Made by a program: the position numbers and the translations under genes
Shown: positions 14,115 to 22,403 of the stretch, piece after piece
Layout: each line of letters begins with the position of its first letter
How positions within the stretch are numbered: position 1 is the stretch's first letter
Virus record (IMG/VR): IMGVR_UViG_3300035698_025845
Location: 1-25,404 of that record
Direction: 5' to 3' (one strand)
Length of the DNA: 25,404 bases
Source of the DNA: a virus
The notes under the pieces: model-generated
Told to the model about the DNA's origin: nothing
What the model saw: only the letters and a program-made list of their open reading frames with translations
The model's database searches: none

Positions 14115-15258
14115 TGATGCTGCAGTTGATGCTGTAGCAAATAGTATTAAAGAATTTGGTTTTAAAGTGCCGATTGTGATCACTAGTGATCATGTTATTA
14201 TTGCAGGGCACACAAGGCTTAAAGCAAGCCTTAAGCTAGGACTGGAACTTGTTCCTTGCATCGTTGCTGATGACCTCACACAGGCGCAAATAAAGGCCTT
14301 TCGTTTGGCTGATAACAAGACTGCAGAGCTAGCAACCTGGGATTTCAGTAAGCTTGAAGAAGAACTATCAAATATCGATATGGATATGCTTCAGTTTGGA
14401 TTTGAAGATCTACATTCAGATGTTCCAGAAAATGCAACTGATGATGACTTTGATCCCACAAATGATTTATCAGAAAAACCTTTCTCAGAGATTGGCGATA
14501 TTTATCTCCTTGGAAACCACAGAGTTATGTGTGGAGATTCCACCAAAAAAGAAGATGTTCAAAAATTACTGGACGGAAAGACAATAGACATGATCTTTAC
14601 TGATCCACCATACAATGTGGATTATGAAGGAACTGCAGGGAAAATTATGAACGATAAGATGGAAGATAACGCCTTCTATCTTTTTTTATTGTCAGCATTC
14701 ACAAATATGTTTGATTCCATTAAATTAGGCGGAGCGATATATGTATTTCATGCTCACACAGAAGAACTTAATTTCTTATTGTCCTATATTAAAGCAGGAT
14801 TTAAGTTAGCACAAATACTCGTATGGGAAAAGAATGTGTTTGTTTTTGGTAGACAAGATTATCATTGGAGACATGAACCAATCATATATGGTTGGAAAGA
14901 AGGAGCTGCACATTACTTTATAGATGATTATACACAAGATACAATTTTCAACTATAACAAGCCAAGCAAAAACGAACTTCATCCAACAATGAAACCACTA
15001 GAACTAGTTGGCAAAACAATAGCCAATTCATCTAGGGTTGGTGAAGCAATATTAGATTTATTTGGCGGTTCTGGATCCACAATGATTGCAGCTGACCAAC
15101 TTCAAAGAAAATCACTACTCATGGAACTTGATGAAAGATATGTCGATGTCATTGTGAAAAGATATATTAGACATAAAGAATCGAGTGTTGATTGTTATTT
15201 AATCCGGAAGGGCAAATCCGTTTCTTTGGATAGTATATCCGAATTTCAAAATAACTGA
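14053..15258 (+). CDS. ParB-like domain fused to a DNA methyltransferase, 401 aa
   Basis: The N-terminal 120 residues are a ParB/Srx-like domain (LEYENNPRNND, NSIKEFGFKVPIVITSDHVIIAGHTRLKASLKLGLELVPCIVADDL, then FRLADNKT), with GHTR at 52-55. The C-terminus is a beta-class amino-methyltransferase: IFTDPPYNVDYEG with DPPY at 184-187 and, later, ILDLFGGSGSTMIAADQ, the S-adenosylmethionine-binding FxGxG. It would methylate adenine N6 or cytosine N4. ParB-methylase fusions are common in phages, where they are thought to protect phage DNA or affect packaging. The ATG at 14053 has GAGGAGG nine bases upstream. No paired nuclease is adjacent, so it is probably an orphan methylase. Confidence 0.92.
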   Translation: MNIVMKKTLELLEYENNPRNNDAAVDAVANSIKEFGFKVPIVITSDHVIIAGHTRLKASLKLGLELVPCIVADDLTQAQIKAFRLADNKTAELATWDFSKLEEELSNIDMDMLQFGFEDLHSDVPENATDDDFDPTNDLSEKPFSEIGDIYLLGNHRVMCGDSTKKEDVQKLLDGKTIDMIFTDPPYNVDYEGTAGKIMNDKMEDNAFYLFLLSAFTNMFDSIKLGGAIYVFHAHTEELNFLLSYIKAGFKLAQILVWEKNVFVFGRQDYHWRHEPIIYGWKEGAAHYFIDDYTQDTIFNYNKPSKNELHPTMKPLELVGKTIANSSRVGEAILDLFGGSGSTMIAADQLQRKSLLMELDERYVDVIVKRYIRHKESSVDCYLIRKGKSVSLDSISEFQNN

Positions 15259-15337
15259 CTATAGTGACGAATTAACTTGCTATTATTTGCCTTTAGAGTG
15301 ATATATGTAGTAACCGAAAAGGTAAAGGAGAAAAACA

Positions 15338-15715
15338 ATGTTTAAAGAATTCAATGCACATCCAAAAGAGATCAAAACATCTGACTGTGTAGTAAGAGCA
15401 ATATCGACTTCCAAGAATACCGATTACAGCACGTGCAGGCGCGAGTTAAATCAACTCAAAAGAGAATGGGGATTTACAAGTTACAAAGATACAAAGTTCT
15501 TGTATAAATATTTCGAAGGATATCCAAGACTAATCTTCAAAGCAATAAAAGGGGAACCTAGAATCAAAGGATCTGACTTTACATTGATTCATCCAAAAGG
15601 AATTTACGTATTAAAAATGACAGGACATGTTACAGCTTGTATCGATGGAGTAATTCTTGATACTTGGGATTGTAGTTATCGTTCAGTTTATACAGCATGG
15701 GAGATTACAAAATGA
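15338..15715 (+). CDS. Papain-fold-like small phage protein, 125 aa
   Basis: The protein has a pattern seen in phage proteins that resemble cysteine peptidases: SDCVVRAIS with Cys17 at the head of a helix, GHVTACIDGVILDTWDCS with His97 and Asp108/Asp111. The order Cys-His-Asp and the small size fit a papain-like fold, but I see no substrate clue and activity is inference. AAAGGAG seven bases before the ATG supports the start. Its stop overlaps the start of the next gene (ATGA at 15712-15715). It lies in a block of small genes between the ParB-methylase and metK. Confidence 0.75.
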   Translation: MFKEFNAHPKEIKTSDCVVRAISTSKNTDYSTCRRELNQLKREWGFTSYKDTKFLYKYFEGYPRLIFKAIKGEPRIKGSDFTLIHPKGIYVLKMTGHVTACIDGVILDTWDCSYRSVYTAWEITK

Positions 15716-16011
15716 AAACAAACTTTTTAAGAAAAGCATCAAGCGATGAACTGATTCCACAAGATTCATTTGTTATTGAAAAAACCGTTATTGTTGAAAA
15801 AGAATTGTTTGAGTGTTTCATTCATGATCCACTCAATGATTATGATTTCATTAAAGACAATGTTGAACTCATGTATTGTGATAAGGATGAAGTCTTTCAC
15901 TGCATCTTTGTTACATCAGAAGAACATGATTTCGGTATCCTTGTTGAAAGTGAAGGATATCATTATGCTAGGTACGCAGCTTATCTTCTAAAAACATATA
16001 AATTAAGATAA
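15712..16011 (+). CDS. Conserved small phage protein of unknown function, 99 aa
   Basis: The protein reads FLRKASSDELIPQDSFVIEKTVIVEKELFECFIHDPLNDYDFIKDNVELMYCDKDEVFHCIFVTSEEHD-FGILVESEGYHYARYAAYL. I recall closely similar unnamed proteins in prophages of low-GC Gram-positives, possibly under DUF6329, but the family number is from memory. It is acidic, soluble and short, with no catalytic motif I can name. I start at the ATG at 15712, which overlaps the preceding stop and has GGGAG eight bases upstream, rather than the ATG at 15697. A terminator follows at once (16031-16057). Confidence 0.75.
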   Translation: MKTNFLRKASSDELIPQDSFVIEKTVIVEKELFECFIHDPLNDYDFIKDNVELMYCDKDEVFHCIFVTSEEHDFGILVESEGYHYARYAAYLLKTYKLR

Positions 16012-16030
16012 ATAATAGAAGGGATTAACC

Positions 16031-16057
16031 AAGGAGCGAGATACAAGCTCCTTTTTT
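16031..16057 (+). terminator. Intrinsic terminator before metK
   Basis: AAGGAGC (16031-16037) pairs with GCTCCTT (16047-16053) over a 9-base loop and runs into TTTT. It separates the small-gene block from metK, so metK expression needs read-through or its own promoter. Confidence 0.75.
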
Positions 16058-16081
16058 AGTGCTTCAACAGGAGGAGTTTAA

Positions 16082-17212
16082 ATGCAAAGAATAACGAGTG
16101 AATCTGTTTTTAGTGGACATCCTGATAAAGTCTGTGACCAAATCAGTGATGCTATTTTAGATGCAATATTAGAACAGGATAAAGAATCAAGAGTAGCGGT
16201 TGAAACAGCTATAAAAGATAATTTTGTTTTTATCTTTGGTGAGGTAACAACAACAGCTTATATTAACTATAAAGCAGTAGCGAAAACTGTACTTAAAGAT
16301 ATTGGATATGACGATGAGTTTGTTGTTATGGAACTCATCAGTAAACAATCACCAGATATTGCGATTGGTGTAAATGAATCATCATCTAAAGAACAAGGTG
16401 CAGGTGATCAAGGGATCATGTTTGGTTACGCATGTAATGAGACAAAAGAATTGATGCCACTACCAATCATTCTTGCACATCGAATTTCAAAAGGTATAGA
16501 TAAAGCAAGAAAAGAAAAATACGGACATATTTTTGGACCAGATGGTAAATGTCAAGTTAGTGTTGATTACAAAGATGGCAAACCACATAGCATTCCTATA
16601 GTTGTTGTTTCTGCACAAACCAAGCCTGGAGTAACAAGGGAAGAATATGAAAAAATCATCATGGGTATTGTGTTAAACTCAATGGATCAAGAAGATCTAA
16701 TCAAAAAAACAAAGATCTTGATAAATCCAACAGGGGAGTTTGTGATTGGCGGTCCTAAAGCAGACTCAGGATTAACAGGCAGAAAGATTATTGTTGATAC
16801 GTATGGTGGATACTCCAAACATGGAGGAGGTTCTTTCTCAGGAAAGGACGTAAGCAAGGTTGATCGCAGTGCGGCTTATTATGCCAGATACGTAGCAAAA
16901 GCCGTTGTAGCGGCAAATTTAGCGACACACTGCGAAGTTAGTTTAAGCTATGTGATTGGGAAAGCTGATCCAACAAGTATACTGATAAATACTTTTGATA
17001 CAGGCGTTACCGGTGATGATGAAATACAAAGTTTAGTTGAGTTTGTGTTTAACTTCAAACCAGGATCAATAATAAAAGAACTTGAGCTAAGCAATGTCAA
17101 GTTTAAAGAGTTAGCAAAATATGGTCATTTTGGCAGAGTTGATTTGCCTGTTAGATGGGAGCATGTTAAAGATAAAGCAGCTCTATTAAAACGATTTTAT
17201 GAAAAAACCTAA
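16082..17212 (+). CDS. metK: S-adenosylmethionine synthetase (methionine adenosyltransferase), 376 aa
   Basis: This enzyme makes S-adenosylmethionine from methionine and ATP. The family signatures are intact: GHPDK (12-16), GAGDQGIMFGYA (106-117), GGGSFSGKD (248-256) and the following DRSAAY, and the length is close to the usual 380-400. AGGAGGAG lies six to seven bases before the ATG. The gene lies in phage context, between small phage genes and an HNH nuclease whose start overlaps its end by 14 bases, so it is phage-borne rather than the host housekeeping copy. The window carries two DNA methyltransferases that would use its product. It may also offset S-adenosylmethionine depletion by phage or host enzymes. 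I see no missing catalytic residue. Confidence 0.96.
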   Translation: MQRITSESVFSGHPDKVCDQISDAILDAILEQDKESRVAVETAIKDNFVFIFGEVTTTAYINYKAVAKTVLKDIGYDDEFVVMELISKQSPDIAIGVNESSSKEQGAGDQGIMFGYACNETKELMPLPIILAHRISKGIDKARKEKYGHIFGPDGKCQVSVDYKDGKPHSIPIVVVSAQTKPGVTREEYEKIIMGIVLNSMDQEDLIKKTKILINPTGEFVIGGPKADSGLTGRKIIVDTYGGYSKHGGGSFSGKDVSKVDRSAAYYARYVAKAVVAANLATHCEVSLSYVIGKADPTSILINTFDTGVTGDDEIQSLVEFVFNFKPGSIIKELELSNVKFKELAKYGHFGRVDLPVRWEHVKDKAALLKRFYEKT

Positions 17213-17483
17213 GGTCTTACACAACTTCTATAAGTCTGCAGAATGGCAATTAGCAAGACAATTAAAAATCACGCAAGTCAATGGCAAGTGTGAACGATGT
17301 GGTGCTGTAGGACAAGAAGTGCATCATATGGTAAGACTTAATATAGAAAATGTTAAGGATGCTTCAATAAGCATTAATCAAGAAAACTTAGAATTGCTTT
17401 GTAAAGATTGTCATAATAAAGAACATGATAGGTTTAAATCTATACAAGAATTTGATGATGATGGAAACTTAATTTCTAGATAA
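17199..17483 (+). CDS. Phage HNH endonuclease, 94 aa
   Basis: The small protein FYKSAEWQLARQLKITQVNGKCERCGAVGQEVHHMVRLNIENVKDASISINQENLELLCKDCHNKEHDRF has the complete HNH fold: zinc pairs CERC and CKDC, the HH of VHHMVRL and the Asn of NLELLC followed by CHNKEH. This kind of HNH gene usually stands directly before the small terminase in cos-type HK97 phages, where it assists terminase in cutting the genome. Here about 2.9 kb separates it from TerS, filled by the PIN and kinase genes. It starts inside the end of metK, overlapping by 14 bases, so the two are probably translated together. Confidence 0.92.
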   Translation: MKKPKVLHNFYKSAEWQLARQLKITQVNGKCERCGAVGQEVHHMVRLNIENVKDASISINQENLELLCKDCHNKEHDRFKSIQEFDDDGNLISR

Positions 17484-17505
17484 CCTCGAATAAATCATAC
17501 AAATT

Positions 17506-17514
17506 TGATATAAT
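17506..17514 (+). promoter_or_regulatory. Extended -10 promoter of the PIN-like gene
   Basis: TGATATAAT is a perfect TGnTATAAT. Transcription would begin near 17521, one base before the AGAGGTG ribosome binding site, leaving a leader of only about 16 nt. No clear -35 is needed for extended -10 promoters. Confidence 0.6.
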
Positions 17515-17536
17515 CAACTAAAAGAGGTGACACTTT

Positions 17537-18820
17537 ATGAATAAAAAAGTAATTGTGTTTGACACAAATGCGCTATTAGATATTTATCAATATACAAATC
17601 AAACCATAGAGCAAATTGTTAATTTTTTTCAAAGTCAAAGTGAGTATGACTTGTATATTTCATCTTTTGTACATGAAGAATTCAAAAATCATTATTTAGA
17701 GGCCCGTAGTAAGAGTGGTAATAGAAACCCTATACTTAAATTTAAATCTAAATTCAATGGTTTTCATAATTCAACATCAGTAAAAATAAATGATTTGATA
17801 AATGATAAATCATATAAAGGCTATAAGACTAATATCGAAGCAGGACTTATTGATCTAAGAGAAAAGGTATCGGTAGGGTTGAATGATCTAAAAAATGAAA
17901 TAGAAAGCTTGTATAGTATCGAAGATATCGGTTATTCTGGAGATGATTTAATATCTGATTTAGTTAATAGTGTGTACGCTAAATGCAATGCTAACAAATA
18001 TAATATTCATGAAAAAATATTCATGTCCATTATTGCTGACCAACGAATCAAGTTAAACCTAAGACCGGGACTTACGGATTTGAAAAAAGAAGGATTTAGG
18101 AAATATAGTGATATATTTATATGGTTGGATTTAATAAAAATCTCAAAAGACTATGATGAAGTTGTATTTATTGAGAATGAAATAAAAAAAGACTGGTGGG
18201 AAAATGATAGTTACAAAGAACCTGCTGATAATATAGTTAGAGAATGGGAAGACTTATTTGACGAGAAGAAGACTCTCACTATGATTAGGCTAGATGCTTT
18301 ACTGATTAGTCAAGCCGAAGCTTATTTAGATGGTGATGCACAATTAGAAATTACTCGATTAGCATCTGAATTTCTCAAATCAATAAAAACCAAATCGATG
18401 TTTTTGAACTTACCTGTTAATGATAGACTAGGTGACTTTGCACCAAATGATATTGACTTCATTTTGTTGGGAGAAGAACTAAATGGAGGGAATATTGATG
18501 AAATTGAAGTTTTAGAAATGTTAGAACCTGAAACGTTGACTAATGATGTGAGATTTCAATATGATAGTACCACAAGAACACTCTTTGCCGAAACTCAGGT
18601 GAAAGTACCATATATTGTTAACGTGATTAATTCATTTGGAAGATATTCAACGCCAGAATATTATCATGGAACAGTGTATATTACTTTTAACTGTGAATTT
18701 GAGTTCTACTTAATTACTAATAATGACCTAGAGTATTACTTGAATTCTGTTAGATATGATATACATAAAACAAGTGTTGATATTAATGAGTTGAAGGCAT
18801 CGAACGTGTATGATGATTAG
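17537..18820 (+). CDS. PIN-like (DUF4935/PIN_8 type) protein with C-terminal extension, 427 aa
   Basis: PIN-like proteins are metal-dependent RNases. The first strand VIVFDTNALLDIYQY carries Asp9 and Asn11; SSFVHEEFKNHY gives Glu47/48; and LRPGLTDLKKEGFRKYSDIFIWLDLI plus VVFIENEIKKDWW (209-221) match the PIN_8 signature PPGxxD...YGDLIIW...FVTDDxKxDWW, with GD changed to SD and TDD to ENE. Residues after about 230 form an extension with an acidic linker and a beta-rich end. GAGGTG lies seven bases before the ATG and an extended -10 promoter precedes it. Similar PIN proteins occur in phage-defence islands. It is inserted between the HNH and small terminase genes with a kinase-like gene, and probably acts as accessory cargo. 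The altered acids may weaken or retune activity. Confidence 0.8.
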   Translation: MNKKVIVFDTNALLDIYQYTNQTIEQIVNFFQSQSEYDLYISSFVHEEFKNHYLEARSKSGNRNPILKFKSKFNGFHNSTSVKINDLINDKSYKGYKTNIEAGLIDLREKVSVGLNDLKNEIESLYSIEDIGYSGDDLISDLVNSVYAKCNANKYNIHEKIFMSIIADQRIKLNLRPGLTDLKKEGFRKYSDIFIWLDLIKISKDYDEVVFIENEIKKDWWENDSYKEPADNIVREWEDLFDEKKTLTMIRLDALLISQAEAYLDGDAQLEITRLASEFLKSIKTKSMFLNLPVNDRLGDFAPNDIDFILLGEELNGGNIDEIEVLEMLEPETLTNDVRFQYDSTTRTLFAETQVKVPYIVNVINSFGRYSTPEYYHGTVYITFNCEFEFYLITNNDLEYYLNSVRYDIHKTSVDINELKASNVYDD

Positions 18821-18924
18821 CCCCCCCTAGTCTTAGCAAGATATTTTTGTTGGGTACCGTACAGGTGGGCAATTAAAATACACAAGGCATAATTTTTGAA
18901 AATTAGGAATTGAGGGTCAGTTAT
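18821..18924. other. Gap with C7 run between PIN-like and kinase genes
   Basis: A run of seven C directly follows the TAG stop of the PIN-like gene, unusual in this AT-rich DNA, and a relatively GC-rich GGGTACCGTACAGGTGGG follows at about 18852-18869. CATAAT at 18888-18893 is a weak -10. This may mark a junction of the insertion. Confidence 0.35.
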
Positions 18925-20418
18925 ATGATTGAGAAGGAATCTTTTTATAAATTTATTGATTATCTTTATGAACATTTTCTTGTAGAAAAATCAGACGAAA
19001 CTAATTGGGTTTATTCTGGTTTCATTTTTGATTATATATATGAAAATGGAATATATAAGGATGAGTATTTTTCAGTAGAAGATTATTTTTACATCAAAGT
19101 TGGAATGCAATATGATGAATCAATAGATTTACATCAGTATTTTAATGATAAATCCGAAGATAAAATCATTTTATTTATTGAGAGTATTTATAACTTATTC
19201 GACAAATTTGGCGACAATGAAAAGTACCAAAGTTTTTGTAATAAAATCATTAAAATGTTGAATAGAAACAGTCTAAACATTTTGTCAGACACAATTTACT
19301 CAAGAATCATATCGAGCAATTCAACTAAAGAAGGATATTTTTGTGTAGTTGAATTTATTAACGATTTTATTGTAAGGAAAAAATTAAAACCACATATGAT
19401 TTCTGATGATACAATAAGTCGCTTCAAACATGAATACAAAATGATGGAAAAATTATCTCAAAACACTAAGTTTTTGAAAGTGTATGATTATAACCAAGAA
19501 ACGAATAGTTATTTTATGGATCGTTGCGATATGGATTTGTACGATTATCTAAAAGAAAACAAGTTGGATGAAAAGAGAAAAGTTGAGTTAATTAAACAAA
19601 TGATTGATTTAATGGACGTTGCATATGGACAAAAAATAATTCATAGAGATTTACATCTTGGAAATTTGTTGGTCCGTGGAAGTCAACTTTTCATATCTGA
19701 TTATGGTCTTGCAAAAGACAGCGATGTCAAACGCTCGCTTATCTCTTCGACAGGACCCAAAAACGATCACTTTTTTGTTTCACCTGAAGGTATGAAAGAT
19801 ATAAAGCAAGTAGATGTTAGAAGTGACATTTACTCCATTGGAAAAATTATTGATTACATAATGGGGAATGGAATATTGGGCACAAATCATTTTTTGTTAC
19901 CCGTAGTTCACAAGTGTATAATGATAGAAAAAAGCGACAGGTACTCAGATTATAAGTCACTGATTCATGCTCTCAACAATATCATTGATGTAACTACAAA
20001 TGGGCAAAATCATTTGTTGGTGCTGAATAACATCATTAATGGTGAGTGTAATGAGCTTGAAGTGCAATTTCTAATGGATTTGTCAGAACATGCAATAATT
20101 GCAAAGTTTTTGGTTGATAATCACTTGAAAAATTTCCATACAGTTTTTAATAAACTTCAATATTCATTACAGTTGAACATGATTGATTCAATTGCTGCTC
20201 ACTTTGTGGATGCCACGGGATACGGCCAATTCCAAAATTACGACATTTTTGGAGAGTTTGCATATCAAATCATTCTTAATGGCAAAGTTCAAACAGATAT
20301 TTTAATTAAAGCTGCTAATATTTTGAAAGTCTGTGCAGGATATAGATTTTCATTTAAAGATAAACTCGATTCATTACAGCTAAACCCCAAAGTAAACAAC
20401 TCAATATTTAATAATTGA
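18925..20418 (+). CDS. Protein-kinase-like protein with helical flanks, 497 aa
   Basis: A eukaryotic-type Ser/Thr kinase domain lies at about residues 135-350: a possible ATP-binding lysine in FIVRKKLKP (153/155), Glu170 of helix C, the catalytic loop IIHRDLHLGNLLV (HRD at 240-242), the metal-binding DYG (259-261) in place of DFG, SPEG (286-289) in place of APE, and VDVRSDIYSIGKI with Asp301. Residues 1-130 are helical and may sense or bind a partner; the C-terminal 140 residues also look helical. No membrane segment or PASTA repeat is seen, so it is not the PrkC type. The ATG at 18925 has GAGGG eight bases upstream; TTG at 18910 is part of that site. It follows the PIN-like gene and its stop overlaps the TerS region. 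Phage defence or exclusion is the likeliest role. Confidence 0.85.
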   Translation: MIEKESFYKFIDYLYEHFLVEKSDETNWVYSGFIFDYIYENGIYKDEYFSVEDYFYIKVGMQYDESIDLHQYFNDKSEDKIILFIESIYNLFDKFGDNEKYQSFCNKIIKMLNRNSLNILSDTIYSRIISSNSTKEGYFCVVEFINDFIVRKKLKPHMISDDTISRFKHEYKMMEKLSQNTKFLKVYDYNQETNSYFMDRCDMDLYDYLKENKLDEKRKVELIKQMIDLMDVAYGQKIIHRDLHLGNLLVRGSQLFISDYGLAKDSDVKRSLISSTGPKNDHFFVSPEGMKDIKQVDVRSDIYSIGKIIDYIMGNGILGTNHFLLPVVHKCIMIEKSDRYSDYKSLIHALNNIIDVTTNGQNHLLVLNNIINGECNELEVQFLMDLSEHAIIAKFLVDNHLKNFHTVFNKLQYSLQLNMIDSIAAHFVDATGYGQFQNYDIFGEFAYQIILNGKVQTDILIKAANILKVCAGYRFSFKDKLDSLQLNPKVNNSIFNN

Positions 20419-20429
20419 TGGAAGTTAAA

Positions 20430-20762
20430 ATGCAAAAAAAACAAATAGCGATCGAGTATGAGCGACTTAGATCGCTTTTTTCATCGGTTGATGAGAATAA
20501 AACAAAACTAGTTGATAGCCTTATTGGACAAGCAGCATTCATGAAGATCGAGCTTGGAATTCTTCAAGAACAGATTCGTAAGTACGGTTCAGTCCAGGTA
20601 TCTAACAAAGGCTCACAACGGCAGACAGAATCCGCAAAGTATTATACCAAACTAATTAATTCATATGGTACAGTTATTAAAACACTCAATTCAATCATGG
20701 GTAAGAACGTCCAAGAAAGCGACGATGCATTTGATGAATTTCTTAAAAGAACAAGCGAATGA
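20430..20762 (+). CDS. terS: Phage terminase small subunit (P27-like), 110 aa
   Basis: The small subunit binds the packaging site and loads the large subunit. The protein is helical and charged: IEYERLRSLFSSVDENKTKLVDSLIGQAAFMKIELGILQEQIRKYGSVQVSNKGSQRQTESAKYYTKLINSYGTVIKTLNSIM, which follows the P27-family pattern. Its stop overlaps the start of the large subunit (ATGA). I prefer the ATG at 20430 with GGAAG five bases upstream. An ATG at 20418 overlaps the kinase stop, and the TTG at 20415 is less likely. The close join to the kinase gene suggests the cargo was inserted just before the original ribosome binding site. The usual neighbour HNH gene is displaced upstream. Confidence 0.85.
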   Translation: MQKKQIAIEYERLRSLFSSVDENKTKLVDSLIGQAAFMKIELGILQEQIRKYGSVQVSNKGSQRQTESAKYYTKLINSYGTVIKTLNSIMGKNVQESDDAFDEFLKRTSE

Positions 20763-22402
20763 ATTATTTAATTGATTATTATAATCAAATTGAAAACGGG
20801 AATATATTGATTGGTGAAGAGCTCAAAAAACAACTTGATATCTTATTGAGCGATTTAGATGATCCAAGGTACCTATTTGATGAAAGTCCGGGTAATCTTC
20901 GAATAGATTTCATACAAACTTTCTGTAAACATACAAAGTCACCGTTTAATGGAAAACCATTTATCCTAGACCTTTGGGAAAAAGCGATTATTCAAACAGC
21001 TTATGGGTTTAAGGTGAGAGATACTGGTCTAAGAAGATTTAATGAAGTTATCTTGCTTGTTGCCCGTAAGAATGGAAAAACAACCTTTGTCGCAGGAATA
21101 GATCTTGCTGAATTTTTCCTATCAAAAGGTGGGGTTGACATTGTATGTGCATCCAATACAAGTGAACAGGCTAATATTTTATTTGAAGAAATTAACAATA
21201 TGCGAGAACAATCCCCATCTCTTTCAAATGAGAAGCGAAGCAAGAAAAATATATTTTTCATATATTCTCCAAAAACTAAGAATAAAATCAAGAAATTATC
21301 AGCACAAAGCAGAAATAAAGATGGTTATAACATTGAAGTAGGTTGTATTGACGAAGTTCACGAAATGACTGATTCAAAAGTCTATGATGCAATTAAGCAA
21401 AGTCAATCTACAAAGAAGGAACCACTTATCTTTATTATTACCACGGAAGGTACAACAGTTGGAGGCTTTCTTGATAATAAACTTGAGTATTGTAGAAAGA
21501 TGCTGAGCGGTGAAATTAAAGATGAAAGAGTGCTTCCCTGGTTGTACACTCAAGATTCGACACAAGAAATCTATGATGATTCAAACACTTGGCAGAAATC
21601 AAATCCAAGTATAGGTGTAGTTAAACTCCGCTCATATTTAGAAGATGTCATGAATAAGTCAAAAAACGATCACTCAACAAGAGTGACCATGCTTTGCAAG
21701 GACTTTAATGTCAAACAAGTCGACCAGGGTGCTTGGCTATCATTTGATGATCTAAACAATGAAATGAAAAATGATATCAACTATATTAAAAATAGTTATG
21801 CTATTGGTGGAGTAGATCTTTCCTCAACTACAGATTTAACTGCAGCCGTTTTATTAATTCAGAAGAAAGATGATAATCGCAAATATGTCATCACACACTT
21901 CTTTATGCCTAGTGAGGTGGTAAAGAAAAGAATGGATGAAGATGGCGTTCCATATGATATCTGGGTTAAGCGAGGATTGATTACATTAACTGAGGGGAGC
22001 CAAAATGATTTTAGTCTTGTAACTCAGTGGTTTATGAAGATGATTCATGAATATCAGATAAGACCACTCTGGGTTGGATTTGATCCATGGAATTCACAGT
22101 ATTGGATTAAAGAAATGGAAGATCTAGGATTCAATATGGAAAAGGTTAGACAAGGTGTCTACTCGTTATCTGAACCGATGAAACAGTTAGAAGCTGATTT
22201 AAAGAATAATATACTTGTTTACGATAATAATCCAATATTAAAATGGTGTTTAGCTAACACTCAAGCTAAAGTAGATTTGAATGGAAATATTCAACCTTCT
22301 AAACTAAATTCAAAATATAAACGAATAGATGGAACGGTTGCTCTTATAATTGCATACGCTGTTTTAAATCGATATAAGAATGACTATGAAAATATGTTAT
22401 AA
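20759..22402 (+). CDS. terL: Phage terminase large subunit, 547 aa
   Basis: This is the packaging motor: an N-terminal ATPase pumps DNA into the prohead and a C-terminal nuclease cuts the concatemer. Walker A is ARKNGKT (102-108), Walker B CIDEVHE (196-202), and the coupling motif is near IITTEGT. The nuclease has GGVDLSSTTDLTA with Asp353 and Asp359, and a late DGTVALIIAY acid. The length and motifs fit the HK97-like Terminase_1 family, usual for cos phages. It overlaps TerS by four bases. The extended -10 of the next gene lies across its last codons and stop (22395-22403). The gene is complete and shows no frameshift. Confidence 0.96.
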   Translation: MNYLIDYYNQIENGNILIGEELKKQLDILLSDLDDPRYLFDESPGNLRIDFIQTFCKHTKSPFNGKPFILDLWEKAIIQTAYGFKVRDTGLRRFNEVILLVARKNGKTTFVAGIDLAEFFLSKGGVDIVCASNTSEQANILFEEINNMREQSPSLSNEKRSKKNIFFIYSPKTKNKIKKLSAQSRNKDGYNIEVGCIDEVHEMTDSKVYDAIKQSQSTKKEPLIFIITTEGTTVGGFLDNKLEYCRKMLSGEIKDERVLPWLYTQDSTQEIYDDSNTWQKSNPSIGVVKLRSYLEDVMNKSKNDHSTRVTMLCKDFNVKQVDQGAWLSFDDLNNEMKNDINYIKNSYAIGGVDLSSTTDLTAAVLLIQKKDDNRKYVITHFFMPSEVVKKRMDEDGVPYDIWVKRGLITLTEGSQNDFSLVTQWFMKMIHEYQIRPLWVGFDPWNSQYWIKEMEDLGFNMEKVRQGVYSLSEPMKQLEADLKNNILVYDNNPILKWCLANTQAKVDLNGNIQPSKLNSKYKRIDGTVALIIAYAVLNRYKNDYENML

Positions 22403-22403
22403 T
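22395..22403 (+). promoter_or_regulatory. Extended -10 promoter across the end of terL
   Basis: TGTTATAAT fits TGnTATAAT exactly and covers the terL stop codon. Transcription would begin near 22410, directly before the GGGGTG ribosome binding site, with a leader of about 13 nt. The form closely matches the promoter at 17506-17514. Confidence 0.55.

Noticed and set aside
10562-15258. Both methyltransferases belonging to one restriction system
   Set aside because: They are of different classes, in separate operons, and the ParB-fused enzyme has the usual context of an orphan phage methylase.
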